From: Paragordius varius
Lineage: Eukaryota > Nematomorpha
DNA length: 64,000 nt
NCBI GenBank assembly: GCA_964247055.1
Contig: OZ176056.1
Location: 1,488,001-1,552,000 of the forward strand
Direction of reading: 5' to 3'
Shown here: piece by piece, positions 35,010-47,100 of the stretch
Layout of the letters: every line of letters starts with the position of its first letter
Numbering within the stretch: position 1 is the stretch's first letter
The notes under the pieces: generated by a model
What the model saw: only the letters and a program-made list of their open reading frames with translations
The model's database searches: none
Told to the model about the DNA's origin: nothing
Position numbers and translations under genes: made by a program

Positions 35010-36404
35010 TTTTTCAACCAAACGCGCCATTTTTTCAAGCAAACGCAACATTTTTTCAAGCAAAGGCAACATTTTTTCAAGCAAAGACAACATTTTTTCA
35101 ACCAAATACAACATTTTTTCATCCAAACGCAACATTTTTTCAAGCAAAGACAACATTTTTTCAAGCAAAAACAACACTTTTTTAATATTACAAAGAATTA
35201 CTATTTATTGTATGACAATTTAATTATAAATTATTTATTTAATTTTAAGTTAATGTAATTTATTTTTAGCGTTGAATTGATTTTTATCGTTTTATCATCA
35301 TTTGATGGTAAATTAATGGATTTTCAAACATTTTGATTTTGCCCAATTGCCTTATTTATTTATATTAATTATATTTTTCTTTTACAACTTTAGTTTCGCC
35401 TATAATGATTTTATATAATTTGCACTTCAAGAGTTTTTTTGAAAGTTTAAAGTTGTCTTTCACTTCAAGTTGCTTTTACTTTTTTATTTTGTTTTTAACT
35501 TTTATCAATTAAATCGAAAATGATTTATCTGTTTTATTGTTTTTAACCTATTTTCTATTATTTAACATAAATTTTAAATCGATATCAACTTTTAATCTTT
35601 GAGAAACCGCATATTAATTTCTTAAAATAATTTTAGATTATAAGATTTTATTACGAAATGAAAAAATATATGAGTTTTCTGGGTTATTAATTGAAATTTT
35701 TCATAAAAAACATTAAAAGTTTATAATTTTGTTCAATTAAAAAAATATTCTGAAACAAAAATGTTTTTCAATAATTTTTTTATTTTTAAATGGATAAATA
35801 TATGATAAATAAAGAAAATTAGGTTAATAAATAATAAAAAAAAATAAATGCAAAAATTAGGGTAAAACAAAATTTAAAATTTTAAGGACCAACTAGAAGT
35901 GTTCAAGGACAACTTTAAATTTTCAAAGACACTCTTGAAGTGCAAATTATATAAAATGATTATGGTGAAACTAAAGTTGTAAAAGAAAAATATAATTAAT
36001 ATAAATAAATAAGTTAATTGGGCAAAATCAAAATGTTTAAAAATCAATTAATTTACCATCAAATATTGATGATAAAACGATAAAAATCATAATTCAACGC
36101 TAAAAATAAATACATTAACTTAAAATTAAATAAATAATTTATAATTAAATTGTCATACAATAAATAGTAATTCTTTGTAATATTAAAAAAAGTGTTGTTT
36201 TTGCTTGAAAAAATGTTGTCTTTGCTTGAAAAAATGTTGCGTTTGGATGAAAAAATAGGGTATTTGCTTGAAAAAATGTTCCGTTTGCTTGAAAAAATGT
36301 TGCGTTTGCTTGAAAAAATGTTGCCTTTGCTTGAAGAAATGTTGCGTTTGCTTGAAAAAATGGTGCGTTTGGTTGAAAAAATGATGTTTTTGCATGAAAA
36401 ATGG
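35010..36404. mobile_element. Foldback-like element C
   Basis: Left 21-bp array (35020-35180), subterminal part (35180-35480), middle (35480-35870), inverted subterminal part (35870-36190), right array (36190-36400) ending GCATGAAAAATGG beside TATATA. The left extreme end is lost at the junction with element B, making a large palindrome centred near 35009. Confidence 0.7.
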
Positions 36405-36772
36405 TATATATCTTCCAACTTTTATCGCCATTTTAATTTTTAGAGTGGGTCTTTACCCTGGTTAGTTTGATAAAAGAACTGAATTAAATTTATTGTTTCA
36501 TGAGTAAAATGCAAAGTTGATTGAATGATTTATTTTTAGAAAATTAGTTTTATTGAAAGGGAGCTTACGAGGAGAGCGGATTAAAATAGGGGCTAATTCA
36601 ATGGCTAGACCAGCGCTTTCATATATCGTTTATATGATTTAAACTAAAATAGGGGTCCTCCTATTACAGTTGACTGAAACTATATAGGCAAATAAAAATA
36701 TAAAGACACATATTTTTTTCAAAAGACAACCATTTAACCTTAATTTATATATTTATAAAAATAGAAAATGCT

Positions 36773-39655
36773 GGCTTTGTGATCTGGTAGCGGAAAACCG
36801 ATAGGATCATTCAAACCCAAATATCGAAAAAATATAATCATTAATGAATGCCCCGACAATAGCTTCGCCCTTTTTTGAAATAGGCCCCCAGTTCGGGCCC
36901 ACCCCGTGTGAAAAATAAAAATGGTGTCTTTGAGACAATTTTACGGAGAACGTGTTGGACCATTATTTCAAATATCATTTTTGTTTGGTTATTTTCGATT
37001 GCGCCGAACACAGTCGTCTCGCTTTTTTAATTTAGGCCCTCTTATATCCGCTCTCCACCGTAAAATGCCATTTTTTTAAAAAAACAAAGTCAACAAAAAA
37101 TTTTTTTTGAATCTATTTTTCGCCAAAGGTATGAGACCGTAAAAATTCAATGCGGATTCTACGTATTCCCTGTTTAAAGACAAAAATTTTAATCAAGCAT
37201 TTCTTTAATGATAGCTGCTGGGTAAAGAGCTACCCGTTATAAACTGATCCGTCATGTGGCTTTGTGATCTGGTACCAGAAACCCGGTAGACCCATTCAAA
37301 TCCAAATATCGTAAAAATATGATCATTAATGAATGCCCCGACAATAGCTTGGCCCTTTTTTTAAACAGCCCCCAGTTAGGGCCCATCCCGTGTGAAAAAT
37401 GGTATTGTTTTGAAAACAGAATCCCTACAAAATCGTGTCTTTGATACAATTTTCCGGAGAACGTGTTGGACCATTCAATTTCAAATATCATTTTCATTTG
37501 GTTATTTTCGATTGCGCCGAACATAGTCGTCTCGCTTTTTTGATTTATTGCCTCTTTTAACCCACTTCCCCCATAAAATGCCATTTTTTTCAAAAAACAA
37601 TGTCCACTAAAATATTTTTTGAATCTATTTTTCGCCAAAGGTATGAGACCGTAAAAATTCAATGCGGATTCTACGTATTCCCTGTTAAAAGGCAAAAATT
37701 TGAGTCAAATATTTTGATGTTTGCTGCTAGGTAAGGAGCTACCCGTTAAAAACTGATCCGTAATGTGGCTTTTTCATCTGGTACCGAAAAATCGGTAGAC
37801 CCATTTGAATCCAAATATCGAAGAAATATAATCATTAATGAAAGCCCTGACAATAGCTTCGCCCTTTTTTTGAAATAGACCCCCAGTTCGGGCCCATCCC
37901 GTGTGATTTTTTTTTTGAAAACAAATCCCCACAAAAATCCTGTCTTTGAGACAATTTTCCGGAGATGTTGGACTATTCAATTTTAAATATGATTTTTGTT
38001 TAGTGATTTTCGATTGGGCCGAACATAGTCGTCTCTCTTTTTTGATTTAGGGCCTCTTTTTACTCGCTCCCCCCGTAAAATGTCATTTTTTTCAAAAAAC
38101 AATGTCCACTAAAATATTTTTTGAATCTATTTTTCGCCAAAGGTATGAGACCGTAAAAATTCAATGCGGATTCTACGTATTCCCTGTTAAAAGGCAAAAA
38201 TTTGAGTCAAATATTTTGATGATAGCTGCTAGGTAAGGAGCTACCCGTTAAAAACTGATCCATAATATGGCTTTGTTATCTGGCACCGGAAAACCGGTAG
38301 ACCCATTCAATTCCAAATATCGAAGAAATATACTCATTAATGGCCCCGCGTCCTATTTTTGAAATAGGCCCCCAGTTCGGGCCCATCCCGTGTGAAAAAT
38401 GGTATTTTTTTGAAAACAGAATCCTTATAAAAATCCTGTCTTTGAGACAATTTTCCGGAGAATGTGTGTGACCATTCAATTTTAAATATGATTTTTGTTT
38501 AGTTATTTTCTATTGCGCCGAACATAGTCGTCTCGCCTTTTTGATTTAGTGCCTCTTTTTACCCGCTCCCCCCGTAAAATGCCATTTTTTTCAAAAAACA
38601 AAGTCCACAAAAATAATTTTTTAGATCTATTTTTCCGCAAAGGTATGAGATCGTAAAAATTCAATGAGGATTTATTCCCTGTTAAAAGGCAAAAATATTA
38701 CACAAGCATTTCTTTGATGATAGCTGCTGGGTAAGGAGCGGCGCGTTAACAACTGATCTGTAATGTGGCTTTGAGATCTGGTACCGAAAAATCGGTAGAC
38801 CCATTTGAATCCAAATATCGAAGAAATATAATCATTAATGAATGCCCCGACAATAGCTTGGCCCTTTTTAAATCAGGCCCCCAGTTCGGGCCCATCCCGT
38901 GAAATTTTTTTTTGAAAACAAAATACCCACAAAAATGGTGTCTTTGAGACAATTTTCCGGAGGTGTTGGACTATTCAATTTCAAATATCATTTTTGTTTG
39001 GTTATATTCGATTGCGCCGAACATAGTCGTCTCGCTTTTTTAATTTAGGCCCTCTTTAACCCGCTCCCCCCATAAAATGCCATTTTCTTCAAAAAAACAA
39101 TGTCGACAAAAATAATTTTTTGAATCTATTTTTCGCCAAAGGTATGAGACCGTAAAAATTCAATGCGGATTCTACGTATTTCCTGTTAAAAGGCAAAAAT
39201 TTTGGTCAAACATTTCTTTGATATGATAGCTACTGGGGAAAGAGCCACCCGTTAAAAACTGATCCGTCATGTGGCTTTGTGATCTGATACCGGAAAATCA
39301 GTTGACCCATTCAAATCCAAATATCGAAGAAATATAATCATTAATGGCCCCTCGCCCTTTTTTGAAATAGGCCCTCAGTTCGGGCCACCCCGTGTGAAAA
39401 ATTGTTTTTTTAAAAAAAACAGAATCCCCACAAAAATGGTGTCTTTAAGACAATTTTCCGGAGAACGTGTTGGACCATTCAATTTCAAATATGATTTTTG
39501 TTTAGTTAATTTCGTTTGCGCCAGACATAATCGTGTCTCTTATTTTATTTAGGACCACTTTTTACCCGCTCCCCCCGTAAAATGCCATTTTTTTAAAAAA
39601 AACAGTCTACAAAACTAAATTTTTAAATCTATTTTTCACCCAAGTAAACAATATG
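36773..39655. repeat. ~500-bp satellite, block 1 (about 5.8 monomers)
   Basis: The monomer marker 'gtggctttgtgatctggta' (with variants) lies near 36776, 37255, 37761, 38268, 38762 and 39268; spacing 479-507 nt. Other constant phrases are 'cgaacatagtcgtctcgc', 'cccccagttcgggcccatcc' and 'ggtatgagaccgtaaaaatt'. It is clearly richer in G+C than the surrounding DNA. All monomers have the same orientation. A second block lies at 63088-64000. Confidence 0.88.
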
Positions 39656-39839
39656 TTCGTATAAATGCACCGTTTTAATCCTGTGAGATCATAGCTATTA
39701 AAAAATGTTACGAAATAATACACGTATCTGGATCATTTTATTGTCCCTTTTTTTAAATGGCCCCCCAGAAGTCCGAAGGACTTCCTCGGACTGCGTAGCA
39801 GCTCGAAATAGTCATTTATAAATATATATATATGTGTAT

Positions 39840-40025
39840 AATTACAATTGTAAAATATATGATTGATTGTTTTACCAATTTACTTACCAACAATTTCATA
39901 CTTTGTAGTTTTAAAAAACAAATTATATTTTAAAAAAACAAGATTTAAAAAGTATGGTTGTCTTCTAGAAGAAAAGATTTTCTTTATATTTTTACATTTT
40001 GTCCGTATTTAAATTTTTACTGTAT
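39840..40025. repeat. CAGT-ended MITE, right part
   Basis: 'aaaaagtatggttgtcttct', 'ttttacattttgtccgtatt' and 'ttactgta' match the right half of the family; the left half is not clear. Confidence 0.5.
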
Positions 40026-40994
40026 AATAATTCCAAAGACATGTAATGAGAAACTATATTAAACCCATTTAAAAGGGTAGATTCAAAATGGCTCAACTAA
40101 ACTTCGCCTATTAATAAATATAAAATTGAGTTTAAATGGGTCTACTACATTTTAAAATAAAGGTTAACTCAAGCAACATTTTACATCTCCATTATAATAT
40201 CGTTTACTAATTTGATAGATAAACCAATTTATGAAATTCAATTTTGTTGTTCATCGAAGCTTTGAATATTTAATACAAATTTCAAGTTGCTCCCTTCTCA
40301 TTTTTTTAAGCCTACATGGCACTAAGTACGATCTTGACAAATTTGCATTGCAAAGACATCTGATCGAATATTTATTCTTAGGTTGAATCCAATTTTAGTG
40401 TTAAACCGACCGACAGTCTATGAATCCATAATTGCAAAATTGTCTTAATTATATTGGAAAATTTATACGTTTTAATTCTATTAAAAAATAATTTTAAATT
40501 GATACCTACTAAAATAGTGTACAACAATATTAACAAACGGTTATAAATTCAAATTTCATTATTTATATGATATTTCGATCAATTTTCCATCATATCGAGC
40601 TTAAGGGTATAATTAGTGTTTATTCGGTTAAAGGTTTTTAGACCTAGCCCTTCGAAAAACAAATTTTATAGTTTGTACTCTAAAAACAAATCGTATATTT
40701 GAATGATATTTAGTTTACATTGTGATATTTACTAAAACAAAATAAATCCATACGTGGCTACAGACAAGTAAATAATATCCTCTCCTTTTAGCCAATAAAA
40801 AAACAAACATGACCGATAGTAGAGTTCGTTAGTGTAAAAAGTACGTATTTGTTTTTAGATTGTTATGGAAATTCCCAAAACTGTAATGTTGTAAACATTT
40901 GAATACATTCGATCGATAAGTTTGAAGAGCTTAACATTATACCAGTTAGTAAGAAAACATATTATTTTAACACGTTAGCAAAGGGAAAAAGGTT

Positions 40995-41115
40995 GCTTAT
41001 ATATAATACTGCCTTTTAAAGTTTAATCAACTAACAATTTTTAGATAATTTAATATATTTTTATTAATTATTTTTTTTTATCTTTTTTTCAAACCACATC
41101 ACAATTCCAATAAAA
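40995..41115 (+). promoter_or_regulatory. Putative core promoter and leader of first-exon copy 1
   Basis: 'cttatatataatactgcc' followed by 'tttaatcaactaacaa' and a T-rich leader ending 'ccaataaaa' before ATG. The same block occurs before copies 4 and 5 and, weakened, before 2 and 3. The function is inferred from position and conservation. Confidence 0.4.
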
Positions 41116-41145
41116 ATGGTCAACATTTACAAAGCCGGGCTTGAG
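41116..41145 (+). CDS. GILT first exon, copy 1
   Basis: Codes MVNIYKAGLE and ends GAG before the donor GTAAAA. Identical in protein to copy 5. Preceded by a pyrimidine-rich leader and, about 110 nt upstream, TATATATAA (40998). Confidence 0.65.
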
Positions 41146-44100
41146 GTAAAACTTAATCATTTCAATATAATTTAAGCAGGACTGCCTAACACAAGTGGCT
41201 TATTATATCTGTAGTTTCAATAAGAAAAAATTAATATTTATTTTTTTACCGAGATTTAGATATTATCGCATGAAAATATGTAATTATTCGGTCCTTTTTA
41301 AAATAATTGGCGGTTAACGTAATATTTCGGAGACCTCTTAAAGATTTACATAATTGGTCTATTTTAAATATCAAAAACCAAATTTTTTATAATATAAGAC
41401 ATTAATAGTTACCACTTTTTTATTCTCCATCCTGCGATTTTAATATTATATATATTTTTTTAAAATTAGCTAAATTAATAATATGCATGGGACATTTTAT
41501 GCGTATTATTAAAATTTGAAAATACCGCCATAAAAAATTCTAAATTTTGTTATTATGGCTAATAAGACCGTAAATATGCTATGTTTAACACATAAATTTA
41601 AATATCCTAAAAAATATTTTTTAGAATGTGTCAGAAGAGTGCGTGCAATTATTGATTTTATTATAAATTTTATTTCAAACTAGTATAAGCCAAACCCGAA
41701 ACTCTAAAACTTTTAAATTATGATCCAATATGATAAAGAAAATAAGAAATAAATATTTATATAACAAAAATTAAACCCCGGGACGAACACCTCGTATTTT
41801 TGTAAATCATATGAGAAATTCGTAGTTTTATCTTAAAACAACCAATTGAAGGTAATCATAACAAAAACATTTCTTAATAATTTAATTAAGTCTGTTTACG
41901 AATGTTGTTTTTTACATTGTTTAATTAGTTCATCTAAGTAAATAACCTTTCTTTTTAACACTTGGATACAACACACTCATTTCCTTCGATTCAAATTGGG
42001 GTAGTTGGGTACCCGAGGCCTGTTCAGAATCAAATATTTTAAAAAGTATGGAAAGAATCATAACCATGGCGAAATTATGCACTAATATAACATTAATAAA
42101 CCGAAATATATAAAAAAATTTATTCAAAAATACTAGATATTATATATTTTAAACCATAACCGAAAGGTAAAAATTTCGTCAACGTGACATGTGTGAAATA
42201 GGAAAATTAAAAAAAATACAAAATAAATCGCTTTTTCTATTTTTATCAATGTTAGTTATTCAAATAAAAAAGCTTTAATTTTACACTTAAAATTAAATGA
42301 GCACGATATTTTGCAAAAAATGTTAAAATAAAAATGGCGTCGATGTAGTTTGACATGGAACTTTTTTTTTCAAAACAAAATTTTATTAAGATATTTTGGC
42401 ATATTTATATAATTTATATTAGGATAGAAGCATAAATTCAAATTGGGATGGTTTCCTTCAGTAGTTTTTTATAAGTATTAATTTTAATTTAGCCTCGGGT
42501 ATTTAGATACCCCAATTTGAATCGAAGTGTTAAAATAAAGTTTGTGATATATTAAAATCTTTTTATGCGTTTTATATTGTTTTCATCATACATTATTGTA
42601 TCATAAAACGTTTTTACAAATAAAATATTATATTTTATCATTATAAAGCATTATTTTAAGCTCATATCGCACGATCTCGTCGCTTTATTTTGTAAACACT
42701 TTATACCGAGGTTCTAGAGTTTAAAATTATACATAAAATTGTTCTTCAAATATAGATTTAAATTATATATTATAACAAGTTTTACAAATTATATTGCGTT
42801 CAGCCTTGGTGTCATTAAAAAGTATTGAGCCAAGTATTTATTGTAATAAAGCGGTGTCGAAATCGAATTAAGGGAATATTTTAAATCCAATCATAGAGAT
42901 ATGTTTAGCTTATTCGCACAGCTTGTTTTCCGCCTGATTTTAGTCGTTTCGATATCTCAATTATACATATCTCTAAACAAATGAATTATAACATAAGGTA
43001 AGTCGATTTCAAAAATTTCCATATGGACATGTGGATCAATAAAAGTGAAAAAACTTTCTTAAATGTATGGTAAGCACCAAAATTAAAAGCAGATGAGAAT
43101 CCTACATATTCTTACCAAAAAATCAGTAACTTAATCTTTATTACCCGATAATGTGCAAAGGTTTGGAAGAAAATTAAAAGGCGCATTGAAGTCAAACGTG
43201 CTGTGTCTATAAAAAGAGTACGCATTTTAAAATTATATATTTTATTAATAGTACTATGTGTCTATTTTTTTAAGCCCATGACACTAAAATGCGTGCTATC
43301 TTGACAAATTTGTAGTTAAAAGGCATCTGATCGACTATTTATTCTTGTGTTGGGTTCAGATTTGTGTTAATTACCGATTGTCTATGAATCCATAATTGCA
43401 TAATTAGAGCCTAATTTTACTGATAAATTATGCGTAAAAATATAAAAACATTTTATCATTAAATTAATACCAACAAACAAAAACTTGATAATTAAATTTA
43501 AAAATTCAATGATTATATGATTTATTTCGATCGATTAATCACATCAAGCTTAAGAAGTATGATTGGTTTAGTTTATTAGCGAATACAGGCCTTTACGACC
43601 TGCGCCTTAGAAAAACAAATTTTTTAGTTCGTACTGTAAAAACAAATCGTATATTTGAATGATATTTAGTTTACATTGTGATATTTACTAAAACTAAATA
43701 TATCCATACGTGGCTACAGACAAGTAAATTATATCCTCTCCTTTTAACCATTTAAAGAACCTAAATTGCCAATAGTAGATCTCGTTACTGTAAAAAGTAC
43801 GTATTTGTTTTTAGATTGTTATGGAAATTCCCAAAACTGTATAGTAGTAAACATTTGAATACATTCGATCGATAAGTTTGAAGAAATAAACATTATACCA
43901 GCTAGTAATAGAACATATTATTTTAACACGTAAGCAAAGGTACAAAGGTTGCTAATACAGAACACTAGCTTTTTAATATTCGTGTGTTAACGTCGTGTGA
44001 ATAATGAAAGAAAATAAAAATAAATTTATTATAGACTCAAATTTTCGCCCAATGGCATCATCAGGAGTTGTTAAAAGAAAAAACTTAAAATAAAGTATAA

Positions 44101-47100
44101 CCAAGAAAAAAATATAAAATGAAATTAAATGTGAGACAAATTAATGCTTATAAATTGATATAATAGACAAAGGAAAGTAACATAAAAGAAAACCGTTATA
44201 ATCTTGAGCGCATGTGCAATATATTTTTTATAGGAACATAAATATATCTACATTAGACAAAACAAACAAATTATAAAAAATAAAAAATTTAAGTAATATC
44301 AATGCTGTATAAAGTGATATAATAGACAAAGGAAAGTAACATAAAAGAAAACCGTTATAATCTTGAGCGCATGTGCAATATATTTTTTATAGGAACATAA
44401 ATATATCTACATTAGACAAAACAAACAAATTATAAAAAATAAAAAATTTAAGTAATATCAATGCTGTATAAAGTTTTTGGAATAAAAATACTATGGTTTT
44501 TTATAAAAATTTTGGTTTGTGGGTGAATCTCTCTTTTCTCTTCTCGCCTATTAAGAAGTTCATGTTCTGAGCTCTGTATGTATAAGGCTTCCTTTGTCAG
44601 TCTAGACTTTAGTTTCTTCTCGATGCCCAAGATATTTATTGTTGTAGAACAACGGTGATCATTGTCTAAGCAATGTAAGAACATGGCTGAATTCTTGCAT
44701 CTTAGGTGTTCTTTGTACCTCAATTTTATGTCGCGTTTTGACTGGCCTATATATTTGGCAGGACAGTCACTACAATTCAATCTGTATATTGTGTTTTCCA
44801 GCTCGACATCGCGAGTTCTCAACATAGTGAGAACGTTCGCAGTAGGTTTGTAGTAAACCTTTAAATTCTTTTTCCTTTTTAAAATTTTGCCTAGACTGGT
44901 AGAAAATCCGCTGTAAGGAAGGCAAACATTGCGAACAATTGGGATACTAGATGATTGCGATTCATTTGTATGACAAGTGATCGGTGTTGCAGTGTGCTCT
45001 GTGTCATTAATAGGATTGATCGATGCTGATGTATTTTTGTTTTTTAGGACTGTGTTAACGGCCGACGTAATCCATTCCTGGTGGTAACCCTGGCGTAGCA
45101 GATATTGTACGACTTCACCTGTCTGTTTTATCTGCATTTCTAATGTGTTTGGTAGAAGGAGTGTACGCTTTATATAGCTAGATACTATGGCTTTGTATGT
45201 GGATGGCGGGTGATTAGATTCTAATGATAGGAAGCTGAAATTAAATAATTTTTATAATGAACTTTGGTGGTTATGGATATCTGGTTGTCATTGCGGATTT
45301 TAGATATGACAATGTCTAAAAAAGGTATTGAGTTGTCGACTTCCTCTTCTTTTGTGAATTTTAATTCCGATTCGTTGTTTAGGGCTATAAATAATTTATT
45401 TTGGTTAATTTCTGAATCTATTATTAAGATGTCATCAACATATCTCTTGTAAATTTTATTTCGTTGTTTGCCAAAACGCTTTTTTCAATGTGTCTGAGGC
45501 ACAACTCACCTATGACTGAAAGCTATATAAAGCGTACACTCCTTCTACCAAACACATTAGAAATGCAGATAAAACAGACAGGTGAAGTCGTACAATATCT
45601 GCTACGCCAGGGTTACCACCAGGAATGGATTACGTCGGCCGTTAACACAGTCCTAAAAAACAAAAATACATCAGCATCGATCAATCCTATTAATGACACA
45701 GAGCACACTGCAACACCGATCACTTGTCATACAAATGAATCGCAATCATCTAGTATCCCAATTGTTCGCAATGTTTGCCTTCCTTACAGCGGATTTTCTA
45801 CCAGTCTAGGCAAAATTTTAAAAAGGAAAAAGAATTTAAAGGTTTACTACAAACCTACTGCGAACGTTCTCACTATGTTGAGAACTCGCGATGTCGAGCT
45901 GGAAAACACAATATACAGATTGAATTGTAGTGACTGTCCTGCCAAATATATAGGCCAGTCAAAACGCGACATAAAATTGAGGTACAAAGAACACCTAAGA
46001 TGCAAGAATTCAGCCATGTTCTTACATTGCTTAGACAATGATCACCGTTGTTCTACAACAATAAATATCTTGGGCATCGAGAAGAAACTAAAGTCTAGAC
46101 TGACAAAGGAAGCCTTATACATACAGAGCTCAGAACATGAACTTCTTAATAGGCGAGAAGAGAAAAGAGAGATTCACCCACAAACCAAAATTTTTATAAA
46201 AAACCATAGTATTTTTATTCCAAAAACTTTATACAGCATTGATATTACTTAAATTTTTTATTTTTTATAATTTGTTTGTTTTGTCTAATGTAGATATATT
46301 TATGTTCCTATAAAAAATATATTGCACATGCGCTCAAGATTATAACGGTTTTCTTTTATGTTACTTTCCTTTGTCTATTATATCAATTTATAAGCATTAA
46401 TTTGTCTCACATTTAATTTCATTTTATATTTTTTTCTTGGTTATACTTTATTTTAAGTTTTTTCTTTTAACAACTCCTGATGATGCCATTGGGCGAAAAT
46501 TTGAGTCTATAATAAATTTATTTTTATTTTCTTTCATTATTCACACGACGTTAACACACGAATCTTACTAGCTTTTTAAGTTTAATCAACTAACAATTTC
46601 TTTTTAGATAATTTAATATATTTTTATATTAATTATTTTTATTATCTTTTTTTCAAACACATCACGATTCCAATAAAAATGGTTATGAACATTTACAAAG
46701 CCGGGCTTGAGGTAAAACTCAATTATTTTTATATAATTTAAGGCCTAAAAGTGGCTTAATATTTTTGTAGTTTCAATAAGAAAAAATTATCGATATTTAT
46801 TATACGCTGCGATAATTTATTTTTCTTAGATTTAGATATTTTCGCATGAAAATATGTATTTATTCAGTACATTTTAAAAGTAATATTTCGGTGTTAAAGA
46901 TTTAAATGTTATTATAAAATATAAAGAATGTTCTCAAATGATCTACAAATTCTTAAAAGTTTGACACAAAAAGACCTATTTTTACATCATTTCCGCGGAT
47001 TGCAATATTAAATTATTATTTAATTAAATATACATACAGCCATTTTAAAGCTAAAGATAAATTGTTACACACTGTTAATAAAGAAAAAAAAATTTACTAC

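Larger units (their letters stand above)
43977..46566. mobile_element. Penelope-like retroelement inserted as an inverted dimer
   Basis: Two arms in opposite orientation (about 43977-45180 and 45515-46566) meet around 45180-45515 and are flanked by one 13-bp target duplication, so a single insertion is likely. Each arm encodes the same C-terminal part of a Penelope-like polyprotein with a GIY-YIG endonuclease. The minus-strand arm also reaches into the reverse transcriptase (YVDD, about 45440). Both arms lack the N-terminal part. The left arm holds a 159-bp tandem duplication (44156-44473). The arms look nearly identical, so the insertion is young. It sits in unit 2 of the GILT array, between the TATA-like block and the first exon. 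Confidence 0.88.

Noticed and set aside
34286-35223. Long open frames on both strands (up to 237 codons) with Leu/Glu/Lys heptads
   Set aside because: They are translations of a 21-bp tandem unit, open in several frames because the period is divisible by three; no conserved start or domain.
36059-36443. Open frames of 82-119 codons
   Set aside because: Right-hand 21-bp array of element C read in different frames.
37252-38952. Minus-strand frames of 62-147 codons
   Set aside because: They lie in satellite monomers and are not open in all of them; kept only as a question under findings.
39765-39805. GC-rich palindromic stretch after the satellite ('agtccgaaggacttcc')
   Set aside because: Looked at as a tRNA or SINE start, but no cloverleaf or A/B box pattern can be laid on it.
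41930-42127. 65-codon minus-strand frame, identical at 53527-53724
   Set aside because: Lies across a TTAA MITE edge; identity comes from recent unit duplication, not from selection on a protein.
45264-45452. 62-codon plus-strand frame
   Set aside because: Antisense shadow of the reverse-transcriptase part of the Penelope-like element.
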